The notes: a model not told the origin generated them from the sequence alone. DNA of 34,123 nt from Phenylobacterium sp. (GCF_030651755.1 NZ_JAUSBZ010000084.1:1-34123), one strand, 5' to 3'. Counted from the stretch's first letter, positions 1 through 8,786 are shown. Translations and numbers: made by a program.

Positions 1-489
1 CTCGCTGAACGAGCAGAAGATCACCCCGACTGCGGCCAGCTCCTTCTTGAAGGTGGTGACCACCGAGACGCTGTCGAACACCGCATCCACGGCGTATTTC
101 GGCGCCCCCTGGACGCCGGCCAGAACCTCCTGCTCGCGCAACGGAATGCCGAGCTTGGCGTAGGTGGCCAGGATTTCCGGATCCACCTCGTCCAGGCTCA
201 TCGGCCCGATCTTCTCCTTGGGCGCGGCGTAGTAGTAGGAGTCCTGGTAGTCGATCTTGGGATAGTTGACCTTGGCCCAGTCCGGCTCGTCCATGGCCAG
301 CCAGCGCTCATAGGCCGCCAGGCGCCATTCCAGCATCCATTCCGGCTCCTGCTTCTTGGCGGAGATGAAGCGGACGATGTCGGCGCTCAGGCCCTTGGGG
401 GCGAACTCCTGGTCGACGGTGGTGATGAAGCCATGCTGGTAGCGCTCCAGGGCCTCAACAGAATCGACGGTCTTCTTGACGGCGGGCAT
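1..489 (-). CDS. sufB: SufB, Fe-S cluster scaffold subunit (partial, N-terminal 163 residues)
   Basis: The reading frame starts at an ATG at 489 and runs off the left edge, so only the N-terminal third is present. The translation begins [20 protein letters not shown] and contains [16 protein letters not shown] and YYYAAP, the hallmark start of SufB. SufB is the scaffold subunit of the cytosolic SufBC2D complex on which Fe-S clusters are built; the cluster and sulfur-transfer residues lie beyond the window. It follows the cysteine desulfurase gene by 10 bases on the same strand, so the desulfurase that supplies sulfur and the scaffold that receives it are probably co-transcribed with iscR. sufC and sufD would be expected further left. 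Confidence 0.95.
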   Translation of the reverse strand, partial: MPAVKKTVDSVEALERYQHGFITTVDQEFAPKGLSADIVRFISAKKQEPEWMLEWRLAAYERWLAMDEPDWAKVNYPKIDYQDSYYYAAPKEKIGPMSLDEVDPEILATYAKLGIPLREQEVLAGVQGAPKYAVDAVFDSVSVVTTFKKELAAVGVIFCSFSE

Positions 490-499
490 TGTTCTTCCT

Positions 500-1642
500 T
501 CAGGCCGCAGGCGCGCGACGGCGCGCGGCGTGGCGGTCGTAGGCCGTGATCCAGGCCTCGACCATTTGATTCCAGTCATCGGGCTTGGTTGACCAACCGC
601 CGGAGATGCGGATCGCCGCCCCGGCCAGGTCGCTCTGGCCCATGGCCAACAGGACATGGCTCGCCTTGACCTTGCCTGACGAGCAGGCCGATCCGGCGCT
701 GACCATCACCCCGGCGAGATCAAGCGCCATCACCTGAAGCTCCGCCGGAAACCCCGGAGCAGCGATGCAAAGGGTGTTGGGCAGACGCGGCGCGTCGGCG
801 CCGAGGGGCACGGCGCCGGCGGCGGCGAGGGCCGCCTGGGCGCCATCGCGCCACTCAGCCTGGGCCGAGACGGCCTCCAACGCATACAAGGCGACCTCAG
901 CGGCGGCGCCAAATCCCACAATGCCAGCGACATTCTCTGTGCCCGCCCGGCGGCCACGCTCCTGGCCGCCCCCATGCAGGCGACGCACCAGCGTCGCGCG
1001 CGGACCAAAAGTCAGAGCGCCGGCGCCACCTGGGCCGCCGATCTTGTGGCTGGAGATGGCCAGGGTGTCAGCGCCCAGGGCGCGGCTGTCGATCGCAATC
1101 CGACCGGCCGCCTGAACCGCGTCCACATGCAGCCAGCCGCCGGCGCCCCGGACGAGCACCGCCGCCTCTGCCACCGGCTGAAGAACCCCGGTCTCATTGT
1201 TGGCGAGCATCAGGGCCACAAAGGGCCGGCCATCGGCGGTGTTCCAGGTCTTCAGCGCTGCAGAGAGCGCCTCGAGATCGAGGCGGCCGTCGCTATGCAC
1301 AGGCATGAGTTCGACCTGCGCCCCAGAAGCCCGGGCCGTCTCCAGCACCGCATCATGCTCGATGGCGCTGACCAGCAGGCGCCGAGCGCCGCTCGCAACC
1401 GCGCTCTCAATGGCCAGGGCGTTGGCCTCGGTGCCACCAGAGGTGAAGACCACGGTGGAGGCCGGGGCGCCGATCAGGGCGGCCACCTGGACGCGGGCCT
1501 GTTCCATCCGCGCCCGGGCGGCGCGACCCGCGGCGTGAACCGACGAGGGATTGCCTCCGGCGATCAGGGCGGTGTTCACCGCCGCCAGGGCCTCAGGCCG
1601 GATCGGGGCGGTGGCGTTGTGATCAAGATAGACGGCACTCAT
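500..1642 (-). CDS. cysteine desulfurase, group I (NifS/IscS-like), of the suf operon
   Basis: A PLP-dependent enzyme of 380 residues that removes sulfur from L-cysteine and holds it as a persulfide for Fe-S cluster assembly. The PLP lysine is K200 in [10 protein letters not shown]; the histidine in AIEHDAVLE stacks on PLP; the catalytic cysteine is C320 in [10 protein letters not shown]. The longer loop around C320 is the group I (IscS/NifS) type rather than the SufS type. Its ATG overlaps the iscR stop codon as ATGA, indicating translational coupling, and sufB follows within 10 bases. Alphaproteobacterial suf operons commonly carry such an IscS-like gene ahead of sufB as well as a SufS gene later. 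The exact symbol (iscS or nifS) cannot be settled from sequence alone. Confidence 0.93.
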   Translation of the reverse strand: MSAVYLDHNATAPIRPEALAAVNTALIAGGNPSSVHAAGRAARARMEQARVQVAALIGAPASTVVFTSGGTEANALAIESAVASGARRLLVSAIEHDAVLETARASGAQVELMPVHSDGRLDLEALSAALKTWNTADGRPFVALMLANNETGVLQPVAEAAVLVRGAGGWLHVDAVQAAGRIAIDSRALGADTLAISSHKIGGPGGAGALTFGPRATLVRRLHGGGQERGRRAGTENVAGIVGFGAAAEVALYALEAVSAQAEWRDGAQAALAAAGAVPLGADAPRLPNTLCIAAPGFPAELQVMALDLAGVMVSAGSACSSGKVKASHVLLAMGQSDLAGAAIRISGGWSTKPDDWNQMVEAWITAYDRHAARRRAPAA

Positions 1643-2079
1643 GCGGCCACCGTTCCGGCCTCAGCGCCCAGCCGGCCGCTGACCACGTCAGCCAGGGACA
1701 CCGATTCCAGATAGGCGTGGATCTGGCGGCCCATCTCTTCCCAGAGGTCGTGGGTCAGGCACTTCTCGCCGCTGAGCATGCAGCCTTTGCGCGCGTCCTT
1801 GGTGCAGCGGGTGGCCCGAAGGGGCTCGTCGACGGCCAGGACGATGTCGGCGATGTTGGTCTCGCTGGCCAGCCGGGCCAATCGGTAGCCGCCGCCGGGG
1901 CCCCGGGCGCTGACCACCAGGCCCTGGCGGCGCAGGCGGGCGAACAACTGCTCCAGATAGGACAGGGATATCTCCTGCCGCTGGGCGATCTCGGCCAGGG
2001 CGACAGCCTTGTCCCCCTCGCGACGGGCGAGGTCCGCCATCGCCATGACCGCGTATCGTCCCTTGGTGCTCAAGCGCAT
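1639..2079 (-). CDS. iscR: IscR, Rrf2-family [2Fe-2S] transcriptional regulator
   Basis: A 146-residue Rrf2-family regulator beginning MRLSTKGRYAVMAMADLA, the conserved IscR start; an in-frame upstream extension to 2196 is ignored because it lacks family similarity. The N-terminal winged helix is followed by the cluster-binding segment C92-x7-C100-x6-C107-x2-H110. Three cysteines plus a histidine is the E. coli IscR ligand set, with slightly longer spacings. IscR senses Fe-S status and represses its own operon when loaded. Here it is first in an iscR-desulfurase-sufB operon, so it is likely the local Fe-S feedback repressor. A good housekeeping promoter lies about 100 bases upstream. Confidence 0.93.
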   Translation of the reverse strand: MRLSTKGRYAVMAMADLARREGDKAVALAEIAQRQEISLSYLEQLFARLRRQGLVVSARGPGGGYRLARLASETNIADIVLAVDEPLRATRCTKDARKGCMLSGEKCLTHDLWEEMGRQIHAYLESVSLADVVSGRLGAEAGTVAA

Positions 2080-2180
2080 GGGGTCAGGCCCGCCTTGCAG
2101 TTTTCCCGCGCATCGGACCGAGCGTGTGCTACAAGCCGCGGCTTCCCAGGGCGGGGTTTTCCGAATGAACGCATGGGTGC

Positions 2181-2209
2181 GATCTAGGAAGACCAAGCGC
2201 TGTAGTCAA
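2181..2209 (-). promoter_or_regulatory. probable promoter of the iscR-suf operon
   Basis: On the minus strand, TTGACT (2209-2204) is followed by CCTAGATC (2188-2181). This resembles the Caulobacter housekeeping consensus (TTGACGS, then GCTANAWC). Expected transcription start is near 2175, giving a leader of about 95 bases before iscR. The -35 lies in TACTTGACTA, which could also overlap an IscR site, but I cannot demonstrate an operator. Confidence 0.5.
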
Positions 2210-2234
2210 GTATTCGGCGGCACGAGAGGATGGC

Positions 2235-2885
2235 ATGCCAGAGATAGTTCTGACGGGCGCGGCCGGACGGATTGAGGGGCGCTACGCCCAGGGCAAGACG
2301 GAAAACGCCCCGGTGGCGTTGATCCTCCACCCCCACCCCAAGGCCGGCGGCCAGATGAACAATCCGGTGGCCGTTCAGCTCTACCACCTGTTCATGAAGC
2401 GTGGCTTCTCGGTCCTGCGCTTCAATTTCCGCGGCGTGGGCCGCAGCCAGGGTGAATTCGACTCCGGCATTGGCGAGCTGGCCGATGCGGCCACCGCCCT
2501 GGACTGGTTGCAGTCCACCAACCCGGCAGCCTCGCAATGCTGGGTCGCCGGCTATGACTTCGGCGCCTGGGTCGGCATGCAGCTTCTGATGCGCCGCCCG
2601 GAAACCGACGGCTTCATCTCGGTGTCCCCACCCACCAACATGTACGACTTCAGCTTCCTGGCCCCCTGCCCGGCCTCGGGTCTGATCCTGCAAGGCTCGG
2701 CTGACACCGTCACCCCGCCGGTTGAAGTGGAGCGCGTGGTGTCCAAGCTGCGGACCCAGAAGGGCATCGTCATCGACTATGACCTGGTCGACCAGGCCAA
2801 CCACTTCTGGACCGAGCGGCTGGTCGAGGTGGAGACCCGGGTCGGCGCCTATCTCGACAAGCGCATGGCCGCCCTGGAGGCCTGA
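2235..2885 (+). CDS. alpha/beta-hydrolase (COG2945-like) with Asp at the nucleophile position
   Basis: A 216-residue cytoplasmic alpha/beta-hydrolase without signal peptide. It has the HPHP motif after the first strands, the RFNFRGVGRSQG oxyanion/turn segment, an acid residue in GSADTVTPP and a catalytic-type histidine in QANHFW. At the nucleophile elbow the sequence is G106-Y-D108-F-G110, whereas relatives I know read G-x-S-F-G. All other core features are conserved, so the gene looks intact rather than decayed. Aspartate nucleophiles occur in haloalkane/haloacid-type dehalogenases and epoxide hydrolases of the same fold, but the substrate here is unknown. A GAGAGGA ribosome-binding site precedes the ATG. 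The gene is monocistronic and convergent with the M20 hydrolase. Confidence 0.85.
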   Translation: MPEIVLTGAAGRIEGRYAQGKTENAPVALILHPHPKAGGQMNNPVAVQLYHLFMKRGFSVLRFNFRGVGRSQGEFDSGIGELADAATALDWLQSTNPAASQCWVAGYDFGAWVGMQLLMRRPETDGFISVSPPTNMYDFSFLAPCPASGLILQGSADTVTPPVEVERVVSKLRTQKGIVIDYDLVDQANHFWTERLVEVETRVGAYLDKRMAALEA

Positions 2886-2904
2886 GGCCGCCACCAGAGC
2901 AACC

Positions 2905-4221
2905 TCAGTCGGCCGGCCCGCCCGCGGTCCTGTCGAGATAGTCCAGGGCCGTCAGGACCTGAGCGCGCACACCGACCTCCAGCGCCGCCTCGTCGATCGT
3001 GAAGAAGGGCGAGTGATTTGTGCCGGGCGGATAGCCGACCCCCAGTCGGTAGAACAGGCCCGGGACCACAGCCTGGAAATCGGCAAAATCCTCGGCCCCT
3101 GTAATCAGGCCGGTTTCGGCGTTGACGGGGCCTGAGGCCGCCGCCAACAGGGTCGGGGCCATCAGGCGCGCGAGATCCGCATCATTGCTGACCACCGGCG
3201 TGGAGCCCCCCAGGGTCAGGCTTCCCTCCGCCCCATAGCGGGCGACAATGCCGTCAACGGCGGCCTGCATCTGGGCGATGGTGGCCGTGCGCATCTCCGG
3301 ATCGAAGGTGCGCAGGGTCCCGCCCATCATCATGTCCTCAGGGATGATGTTGTGGCGCACGCCGCTCTGAATGACCGCCACCGTGATCACCGTCGGCGAA
3401 CGCGCCACGTCCAGCCGTCGGGCGGCGATCTGGTTGAAGGCCTGGACGATCTCAGCGCTCAGTGAGGCAAGGTCGATGCCGTCCCAGGGCCGGGCGCCAT
3501 GGGTCTGCTTGCCCTTGATGCGGATTTCGTAGGAGTCGGCCGCGGCCATCATCGGACCGCTTCGATAGGCGATGGCCCCCACATCGCCGGGACTGACGTG
3601 CAGCCCGAAGATGGCGCCGGGTTTCGGATTGGCCAGGGCGCCTTCGGCGATCATCATCGCCGCGCCCCCGTCTTCCCCAGGGGGCGGACCCTCTTCGGCG
3701 GGCTGGAAGATCAGCACCACGGTTCCGGCGATATCCTCACGCATCCCCGCCAGAACCTCGGCGGCGCCCATCAGGATGGCCACATGGGCGTCGTGGCCGC
3801 AGGCGTGCATGACCGGCGTCGGCTGGCCATTGTACTCGCCCACGACCTTGGAGGCGAAGGGCAGGCCGGTCTTCTCCTCCACCGGCAGGGCGTCCATGTC
3901 CGCGCGCAGGGCGACCACGCCGCCAGGCTTGCCGCCCTTGAGTGTCGCCACCACGCCGGTGTGGGCGACGCCGGTCTTCACCTCATAGCCCAGGGCGCGG
4001 AGGTGCTCGGCCACCAGGGCCGAGGTGCGGAATTCCCGATTGCCCAGTTCCGGGTGCTGGTGAATGTCACGCCGCCAGGCCACGACCTTGGGCTGGAGGT
4101 CCTTGGCCGCCGCAAAGACCGTCGCCCGATGGGGGCTTTCCTGTCCAAACGCCGACCCGGCGCAGGCCAGGCTGATCAAGGCGGCGCCCATCAGCAGGCC
4201 AGTGGAAGATCTCCGGCTCAT
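2905..4221 (-). CDS. secreted M20-family metallo-amidohydrolase
   Basis: A 438-residue M20D-type amidohydrolase (the family of hippurate, N-acyl amino acid and indole-3-acetyl amino acid hydrolases). An N-terminal signal peptide (MSRRSSTGLLMGAALISLA..., likely cleaved near AFG) places it in the periplasm. Metal-site motifs visible are RADMDALP, HACGHDAH and QPAEEG, with a late histidine in NHSPFF. The dimerisation/lid domain occupies roughly residues 215-330. It starts one base after the anmK stop (TGA-G-ATG) with a strong AGGAGGG site, so it is translationally coupled to anmK. The pairing hints at a role in processing cell-wall or N-acylated amino compounds, but that is inference; the substrate is not determinable. 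Confidence 0.9.
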   Translation of the reverse strand: MSRRSSTGLLMGAALISLACAGSAFGQESPHRATVFAAAKDLQPKVVAWRRDIHQHPELGNREFRTSALVAEHLRALGYEVKTGVAHTGVVATLKGGKPGGVVALRADMDALPVEEKTGLPFASKVVGEYNGQPTPVMHACGHDAHVAILMGAAEVLAGMREDIAGTVVLIFQPAEEGPPPGEDGGAAMMIAEGALANPKPGAIFGLHVSPGDVGAIAYRSGPMMAAADSYEIRIKGKQTHGARPWDGIDLASLSAEIVQAFNQIAARRLDVARSPTVITVAVIQSGVRHNIIPEDMMMGGTLRTFDPEMRTATIAQMQAAVDGIVARYGAEGSLTLGGSTPVVSNDADLARLMAPTLLAAASGPVNAETGLITGAEDFADFQAVVPGLFYRLGVGYPPGTNHSPFFTIDEAALEVGVRAQVLTALDYLDRTAGGPAD

Positions 4222-4222
4222 C

Positions 4223-5350
4223 TCAACCCTCCTGAGATTTTGCAGCGGGACGAACGATGCGCCCCCCCGTCATGGGGCTGGGCGCCCCTGTGGTCTTCGG
4301 AAAGGAAATCGGCAGGCCACGCGCCGTGCGCGCCGCCAGATAGGCGAAGGCCTCGGCCTCGATGGCGTCCCCGCGCCAATCCACATCTTCGGCGCTCAGC
4401 ACCTGGGCCTTCAGCCGCTCGCGCAGGGCTTTCATGATCTCAGGATTGTGGCGGCCGCCGCCGCAGACGACGACCACCTCAGGGCTGACCTCCAGCTTCA
4501 GGAAGCCCATCTTCACCGCCTCAGCCGTAAAGGCCACCAGGGTGGCGGCGGCGTCCTCGAGCTTCAGCTCCTCGAGCGGCTCGAGGGAGAAGTCATAGCG
4601 GTCCAGGGATTTGGGCGGCGGGGCGTCGAAATAGGGATGGGCCAGCAGGGCCCGCAACATGCCCTCATCCACCATGCCGACGCTGGCATAATTGCCCTTG
4701 TCGTCAAACCGCCCGGCGCCTCTGGCCTGAACCAGCAAATCGATCATGCCATTGCCCGGTCCGGTGTCGAACGCCACCAGTTCCCCCACCCCCGGCCAGA
4801 GGGTGACATTGGCCACGCCGCCCACATTGAGCACCGCCAGGGGCGGGGCCATGCCAGCGGCCCGCGCCCGGGCCAGGTGATAGATCGGCGCCAGGGGCGC
4901 CCCCTCCCCGCCCGCCGCCACGTCGGCGGACCGGAAGTCAAAGGCCACTGGAACGCCAGTCTGTTCGGCGAGCCAGGCGGCGTCGCCGAGTTGAACCGTC
5001 CGGCCGATCTGGCCGTCCTTCGGCCGCTCATGCAGCACGGTCTGGCCATGCATGCCGATGAGGTCGATATCGGACCAGGCGAGATCATGCTCCGCCAGGA
5101 AGGCTTCGGCCGCCTCCAGATGCTCACGGGCGATGGCCGCTGCGGCCTCTTCAAACACCGCCGGCTCCGGCGAATTCCGCGCCCAGCCTCGGGCGGCCTC
5201 GGTGGCGGCCACCACCAGCTTCCGCACCGCGTCGGTCAGCTTGCGCTCGCCGGCGGGGCCAAAGGCCTCAATGGTCTCGCCGTCGGTCTCCAGCACCGCC
5301 ATGTCGACAGCGTCGAGAGAGGTGCCGGTCATGAATCCCAATACACGCAT
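4223..5350 (-). CDS. anmK: anhydro-N-acetylmuramic acid kinase
   Basis: A 375-residue kinase of the ASKHA fold that converts 1,6-anhydro-MurNAc from recycled peptidoglycan to MurNAc-6-phosphate. The start is placed at MRVLGFMTGTSLDAVDMAV because this is the conserved phosphate-1 motif at the family N-terminus and an AAGGGG site precedes it; an upstream in-frame start at 5413 adds unrelated residues. Further motifs are MHGQTV, NVGGVANVT, FDTGPGNGMID (catalytic Asp) and CGGGRHNPEIM. It is the first gene of a two-gene minus-strand unit with the secreted M20 hydrolase and is divergent from tyrS, an arrangement common in alphaproteobacteria. Cytosolic wall recycling fits the wall-synthesis genes further right. 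Confidence 0.93.
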   Translation of the reverse strand: MRVLGFMTGTSLDAVDMAVLETDGETIEAFGPAGERKLTDAVRKLVVAATEAARGWARNSPEPAVFEEAAAAIAREHLEAAEAFLAEHDLAWSDIDLIGMHGQTVLHERPKDGQIGRTVQLGDAAWLAEQTGVPVAFDFRSADVAAGGEGAPLAPIYHLARARAAGMAPPLAVLNVGGVANVTLWPGVGELVAFDTGPGNGMIDLLVQARGAGRFDDKGNYASVGMVDEGMLRALLAHPYFDAPPPKSLDRYDFSLEPLEELKLEDAAATLVAFTAEAVKMGFLKLEVSPEVVVVCGGGRHNPEIMKALRERLKAQVLSAEDVDWRGDAIEAEAFAYLAARTARGLPISFPKTTGAPSPMTGGRIVRPAAKSQEG

Positions 5351-5355
5351 GCCCC

Positions 5356-5385
5356 TTGACTGCCATGGCTTGGGGCCGCTAGCTA
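5356..5385 (+). promoter_or_regulatory. possible tyrS promoter
   Basis: TTGACT at 5356-5361 and GCTAGCTA at 5378-5385, separated by 16 bases, partly match the Caulobacter housekeeping consensus. The -10 has two mismatches and the resulting leader would be about 150 bases. The element overlaps the anmK start region, so it is a weak call. Confidence 0.25.
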
Positions 5386-5539
5386 GCCGCATGATCGACG
5401 CCTGCGCCAACACCGGCCTCTATTACCGCGCCCCCTAAAGCGGCGCGGATCGATCTCTTGCGCCCTCCCTCTTGGTCGGCGCGCCCTTCGAACCCTTCGA
5501 ACCTCAGCGTTTCCGGCCCCGCCCACCGGAGACCCTCAG

Positions 5540-6865
5540 ATGACTCTCGAACTATCCGATCCCAGCGTGCTAGAGCCCGGGCCTTCCCACTCGAAGCCCG
5601 GCCCCATGACCAGCGATCCTGAGTTCAAATCCGACTTCCTGCGCCTGATGCAGACGCGCGGCTACATCCACCAGATCACCCATCCGGCGGATCTGGACGC
5701 CGCCTGCCTGGCCGGCCCGATCGTCGCCTACATCGGCTTCGACGCCACGGCGTCCAGCCTGCATGTGGGGCACCTGTTCTCGATCATGACCCTGCGCCGG
5801 CTGCAGCAGAGCGGCCACAAGCCCATCGTCCTTATGGGGGGCGGCACGACGAAGGTCGGTGATCCCACGGATAAGGATCAACAGCGCCCCCTGCTCACCG
5901 ACGCCCAGATTCAGGGGAACATTGACTCCATCAAGACCGTCTTCCAGCGGTTCCTGACCTTTGGCGACGGCCCCACCGACGCGGTCATGGTCAACAATGC
6001 GGAGTGGCTGGAGAGCTTCGGATACCTCCAGTTCCTGCGGGACTACGGCGTCCACTTCACCATCAACCGCATGTTGAGCTTCGACAGCGTCAAGACCCGG
6101 CTGGACCGCGAACAGCCGATGACCTTCCTCGAGTTCAACTACATGCTGATGCAGTCGGTGGACTTCCTCGAGCTCGAGCGCCGCTACGGCTGCGTCCTGC
6201 AGATGGGCGGCTCGGATCAGTGGGGCAATATCGTCAACGGGGTGGAGCTGATCCGCCGCGTCGACCAGAAGCCGGCCTTTGGTCTGACCACCCCCCTGCT
6301 GTCGACCGCCTCGGGCCAGAAGATGGGCAAGAGCGTCGGCGGGGCGGTCTGGCTGAACGCCGACATGCGCAGTCCCTACGACTACTGGCAGTTCTGGCGG
6401 AACACCGAGGACGCCGATGTCGGCCGCTTCATGCGGCTGTTCACCGACCTGTCCCTCGATGAGATCGCCAGGCTGGAAGCGCTGGAAGGCGCCCAGATCA
6501 ATGAGGCCAAAAAGGTGTTGGCCAATGCGGCCACCAGCCTGCTGCACGGCGAGGAAGCCGCTCAGGCGGCCGAGGCCGCCGCGGTGGCCGCTTTTGAGCA
6601 GGGCCAGCTCTCCACCGATCTACCGAGCTTCGAGATTCCTCGCGGGGAGCTGGAGGCGGGCGTCGTCCTGGCCGCCCTGGCGGCCGATGCGGGGCTCGCG
6701 GCCTCACGCGGGGAAGCCCGGCGCCTCGCCCAGGGGGGTGGCCTCAGGGTCAACGACCAGGCCGAAACCGACGCCAACCGTACCCTCGACGCATCCGACC
6801 TCATTGATGGCGTCGTAAAACTGGCGGCAGGAAAGAAGAAGATCGTGCTGGTCCGCCCCGTCTGA
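5540..6865 (+). CDS. tyrS: tyrosyl-tRNA synthetase
   Basis: Class I aminoacyl-tRNA synthetase of 441 residues that charges tRNA-Tyr. The HIGH-type motif is HVGH at 75-78 and the KMSKS-type loop is KMGKS at 261-265. The [15 protein letters not shown] and [11 protein letters not shown] blocks form the tyrosine site. A C-terminal S4-like RNA-binding domain (about residues 375-441) binds the tRNA. The start at 5540 has GGAG eight bases upstream. An internal ATG at 5606 ([11 protein letters not shown]) matches the usual TyrRS N-terminus better, so the first 22 residues may be a lineage extension or untranslated. bcp follows 27 bases later. Confidence 0.95.
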   Translation: MTLELSDPSVLEPGPSHSKPGPMTSDPEFKSDFLRLMQTRGYIHQITHPADLDAACLAGPIVAYIGFDATASSLHVGHLFSIMTLRRLQQSGHKPIVLMGGGTTKVGDPTDKDQQRPLLTDAQIQGNIDSIKTVFQRFLTFGDGPTDAVMVNNAEWLESFGYLQFLRDYGVHFTINRMLSFDSVKTRLDREQPMTFLEFNYMLMQSVDFLELERRYGCVLQMGGSDQWGNIVNGVELIRRVDQKPAFGLTTPLLSTASGQKMGKSVGGAVWLNADMRSPYDYWQFWRNTEDADVGRFMRLFTDLSLDEIARLEALEGAQINEAKKVLANAATSLLHGEEAAQAAEAAAVAAFEQGQLSTDLPSFEIPRGELEAGVVLAALAADAGLAASRGEARRLAQGGGLRVNDQAETDANRTLDASDLIDGVVKLAAGKKKIVLVRPV

Positions 6866-6892
6866 GGCGGCAAGACACTGAAGGAGTGAGAA

Positions 6893-7363
6893 ATGGCTGA
6901 CCTGGAAGTGGGCGCAGCAGCGCCGGCGTTTGAACTTGAGGGCGCGCAGGGCCCCATCAGCCTGGCGGACTTCGCCGGCCAGACCCTGGTGCTCTATTTC
7001 TATCCAAAGGACGACACCTCCGGGTGCACCAAGGAGGCGATCGACTTCTCCGCGCAGATTGACGCCTTCGCCGGGGCCGGCGCCGCCGTCCTGGGGGTCT
7101 CGAAGGATTCAGTCGCCTCCCACGGGAAATTCGCCGCCAAGCATGACCTCAAGGTGCTGCTGGGCTCGGACCCCAGCGGGGCCGTGGTCGAAACCTATGG
7201 CGCCTGGGTGGAGAAGAGCATGTATGGCCGCAAATACATGGGGATCGACCGCTCCACCTTCCTGATCGATGGCCAAGGCAAGATCGCAGCCATCTGGCGC
7301 AAGGTGAAGGTTCCCGGTCACGTGGAGACCGTCCTCAAGGCCGCTCAAGACCTGAGGCCCTAG
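6893..7363 (+). CDS. bcp: Bcp-type peroxiredoxin with a single cysteine
   Basis: A 156-residue thiol peroxidase of the Bcp/PrxQ family that reduces hydrogen peroxide and organic hydroperoxides in the cytoplasm. The peroxidatic site is YFYPKDDTSGCTKEA, with Cys45 in the T-x-x-C motif. The resolving cysteine found five residues later in E. coli Bcp is Ile50 here, and no other cysteine exists in the protein, so it must act as a 1-Cys enzyme resolved by an external thiol. The KSMYGRKYMGI and RSTFLID segments are typical of the family. AAGGAG stands just upstream of the ATG. It is probably co-transcribed with tyrS. Confidence 0.93.
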   Translation: MADLEVGAAAPAFELEGAQGPISLADFAGQTLVLYFYPKDDTSGCTKEAIDFSAQIDAFAGAGAAVLGVSKDSVASHGKFAAKHDLKVLLGSDPSGAVVETYGAWVEKSMYGRKYMGIDRSTFLIDGQGKIAAIWRKVKVPGHVETVLKAAQDLRP

Positions 7364-7458
7364 TCTGACGTCGCACACCGCCGGGTGCGGGGAACCATTC
7401 CAGGGCGGACTGTGTTGTAGAATTGTCGCGCATGCGGGGAATGTCGAGGAGGCCCTCT

Positions 7459-7508
7459 CAGGGGCCCCTGATCCTTGTGGCGCCTCAATTGAGTCTCGTT
7501 TAACGAGA
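7459..7508. repeat. two short palindromes in the bcp-M23 intergenic region
   Basis: The 256-base gap between bcp and the M23 gene holds a perfect 12-base palindrome CAGGGGCCCCTG (7459-7470) and a 15-base inverted repeat TCTCGTTTAACGAGA (7494-7508). No T-run follows either, so they are not classical terminators. The second could be a dimeric regulator site for the downstream gene, or chance. I see no small gene or tRNA here. Confidence 0.35.
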
Positions 7509-7619
7509 TGATGCAATGGTGTGCGAAGCTAGGCTTTTGTTCCCTCCGGGCGCGAAGGGTCTTGCGCGCCCCAACCATCTCATTGCATATCGTCGTCGCT
7601 GCTCCTGGTAACTGTAGCG

Positions 7620-8786
7620 ATGAGCATGAAACGCATAACGCGCCTCCGCCGTTCGCTCGAAGAGCTCTTCCCCGAGCGCCATCTCTATGTCCGTTCCGGC
7701 GGCGAGATGCGCGCCTACGTCCTGACCACCTCAAAGCAACTTCTCGGCGCGGGCGCGGTTGGCGCCGCGGCCCTTTGGATGGGGATCTGCACGGCGGCCA
7801 TGATGGTCAACGCCATGCAGATGTCGGCGTCCGATCAGGAAATCGCCCGCACCCAGGCCAAGTATGAGCGGTGGATCGCCGATCGGCAGGCCCGGCTGAA
7901 CAGCGCGGTCGCCCAACTCAACGCCACCAACGGATCGATTGACGACCTCGCCCTTTCGGTTGAGCGCCGTCACGCAGCCCTGGCCATGTTGCTGAGCGAC
8001 TACAAGGACACCCCAGGCGCAGCCAAGGCCCTCGCCCCAGAAATCCAGCGCGCTTCAACAGAGCCTGAGATCACTGACCCCGTCCGGCGGGTGGAGCTGA
8101 TCCGCGCCAGCCAGGAACGGCTTCTGGACTCGGCCGACACCTTCGCCAAGGGACGCGCCGAGCGCCTGCGCATGGCCTTCCGGCTCGCCGGCCTCAGCCC
8201 CAATGGTTATGCGCCAAAATCCGGCGCCCTGGGCGGCCCCCTGATCGAGGCCCGCGACCCCAGCGCCCTGGCCGCCGTTCTCGACGTGGATGAGGATTTC
8301 GCCGCGCGGATCCAGCACGCGGCCACCAATCTCTCCGAAGCCCGCGCCCTTGGCTCAGCCGCCGAAAAACTCCCCCTGGCCAAACCCACCGCCGGCGGAC
8401 GCCAGTCCAGCGGATTCGGCGTTCGCTTCGACCCGTTCACCAAGCGGCCGGCCTTCCATTCCGGTCTCGATTTCGGGGGCGGCTTCATGGCCCCGATCCT
8501 CGCCACCGGCCCAGGCGTCGTCTCCTTCGCAGGCGTGCGTTCTGGCTATGGCAATACGGTCGAGATCGACCACGGTCAGGGCTTCAAGACCCGCTACGCC
8601 CACCTGCAGGCCATCGCCGTAAAGCCCGGACAGCGGGTCGCGGTGGGCCAGCGCGTCGGCGGCATGGGCTCCACCGGGCGCTCCACGGGCGTTCATCTCC
8701 ATTATGAAGTCTGGGTCAATGGCCGCGCCCAGAACCCCAGCCGTTTTGTGAAGGCGGGCGAATATGTTCAGCAAGCAGCAGACTAA
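7620..8786 (+). CDS. membrane-anchored M23 (LytM) peptidoglycan endopeptidase, bactofilin partner
   Basis: A 388-residue protein with a basic cytoplasmic N-terminus, one transmembrane segment at about residues 40-64, a helical, probably coiled-coil periplasmic stalk (about 70-230) and a C-terminal LytM domain (about 260-385). Zinc ligands are all present: H280 and D284 in HSGLDFG, and H361 in H359-L-H361-Y-E; RYAHL supplies another active-site histidine. It is therefore predicted to be an active crosslink-cleaving peptidase. The bactofilin ATG lies inside its 3' end. This pairing matches the M23-bactofilin module known as LmdC-BacA in stalked alphaproteobacteria and Csd1-CcmA in Helicobacter, which localises wall remodelling. 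A second ATG at 7626 is an alternative start. Confidence 0.9.
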   Translation: MSMKRITRLRRSLEELFPERHLYVRSGGEMRAYVLTTSKQLLGAGAVGAAALWMGICTAAMMVNAMQMSASDQEIARTQAKYERWIADRQARLNSAVAQLNATNGSIDDLALSVERRHAALAMLLSDYKDTPGAAKALAPEIQRASTEPEITDPVRRVELIRASQERLLDSADTFAKGRAERLRMAFRLAGLSPNGYAPKSGALGGPLIEARDPSALAAVLDVDEDFAARIQHAATNLSEARALGSAAEKLPLAKPTAGGRQSSGFGVRFDPFTKRPAFHSGLDFGGGFMAPILATGPGVVSFAGVRSGYGNTVEIDHGQGFKTRYAHLQAIAVKPGQRVAVGQRVGGMGSTGRSTGVHLHYEVWVNGRAQNPSRFVKAGEYVQQAAD

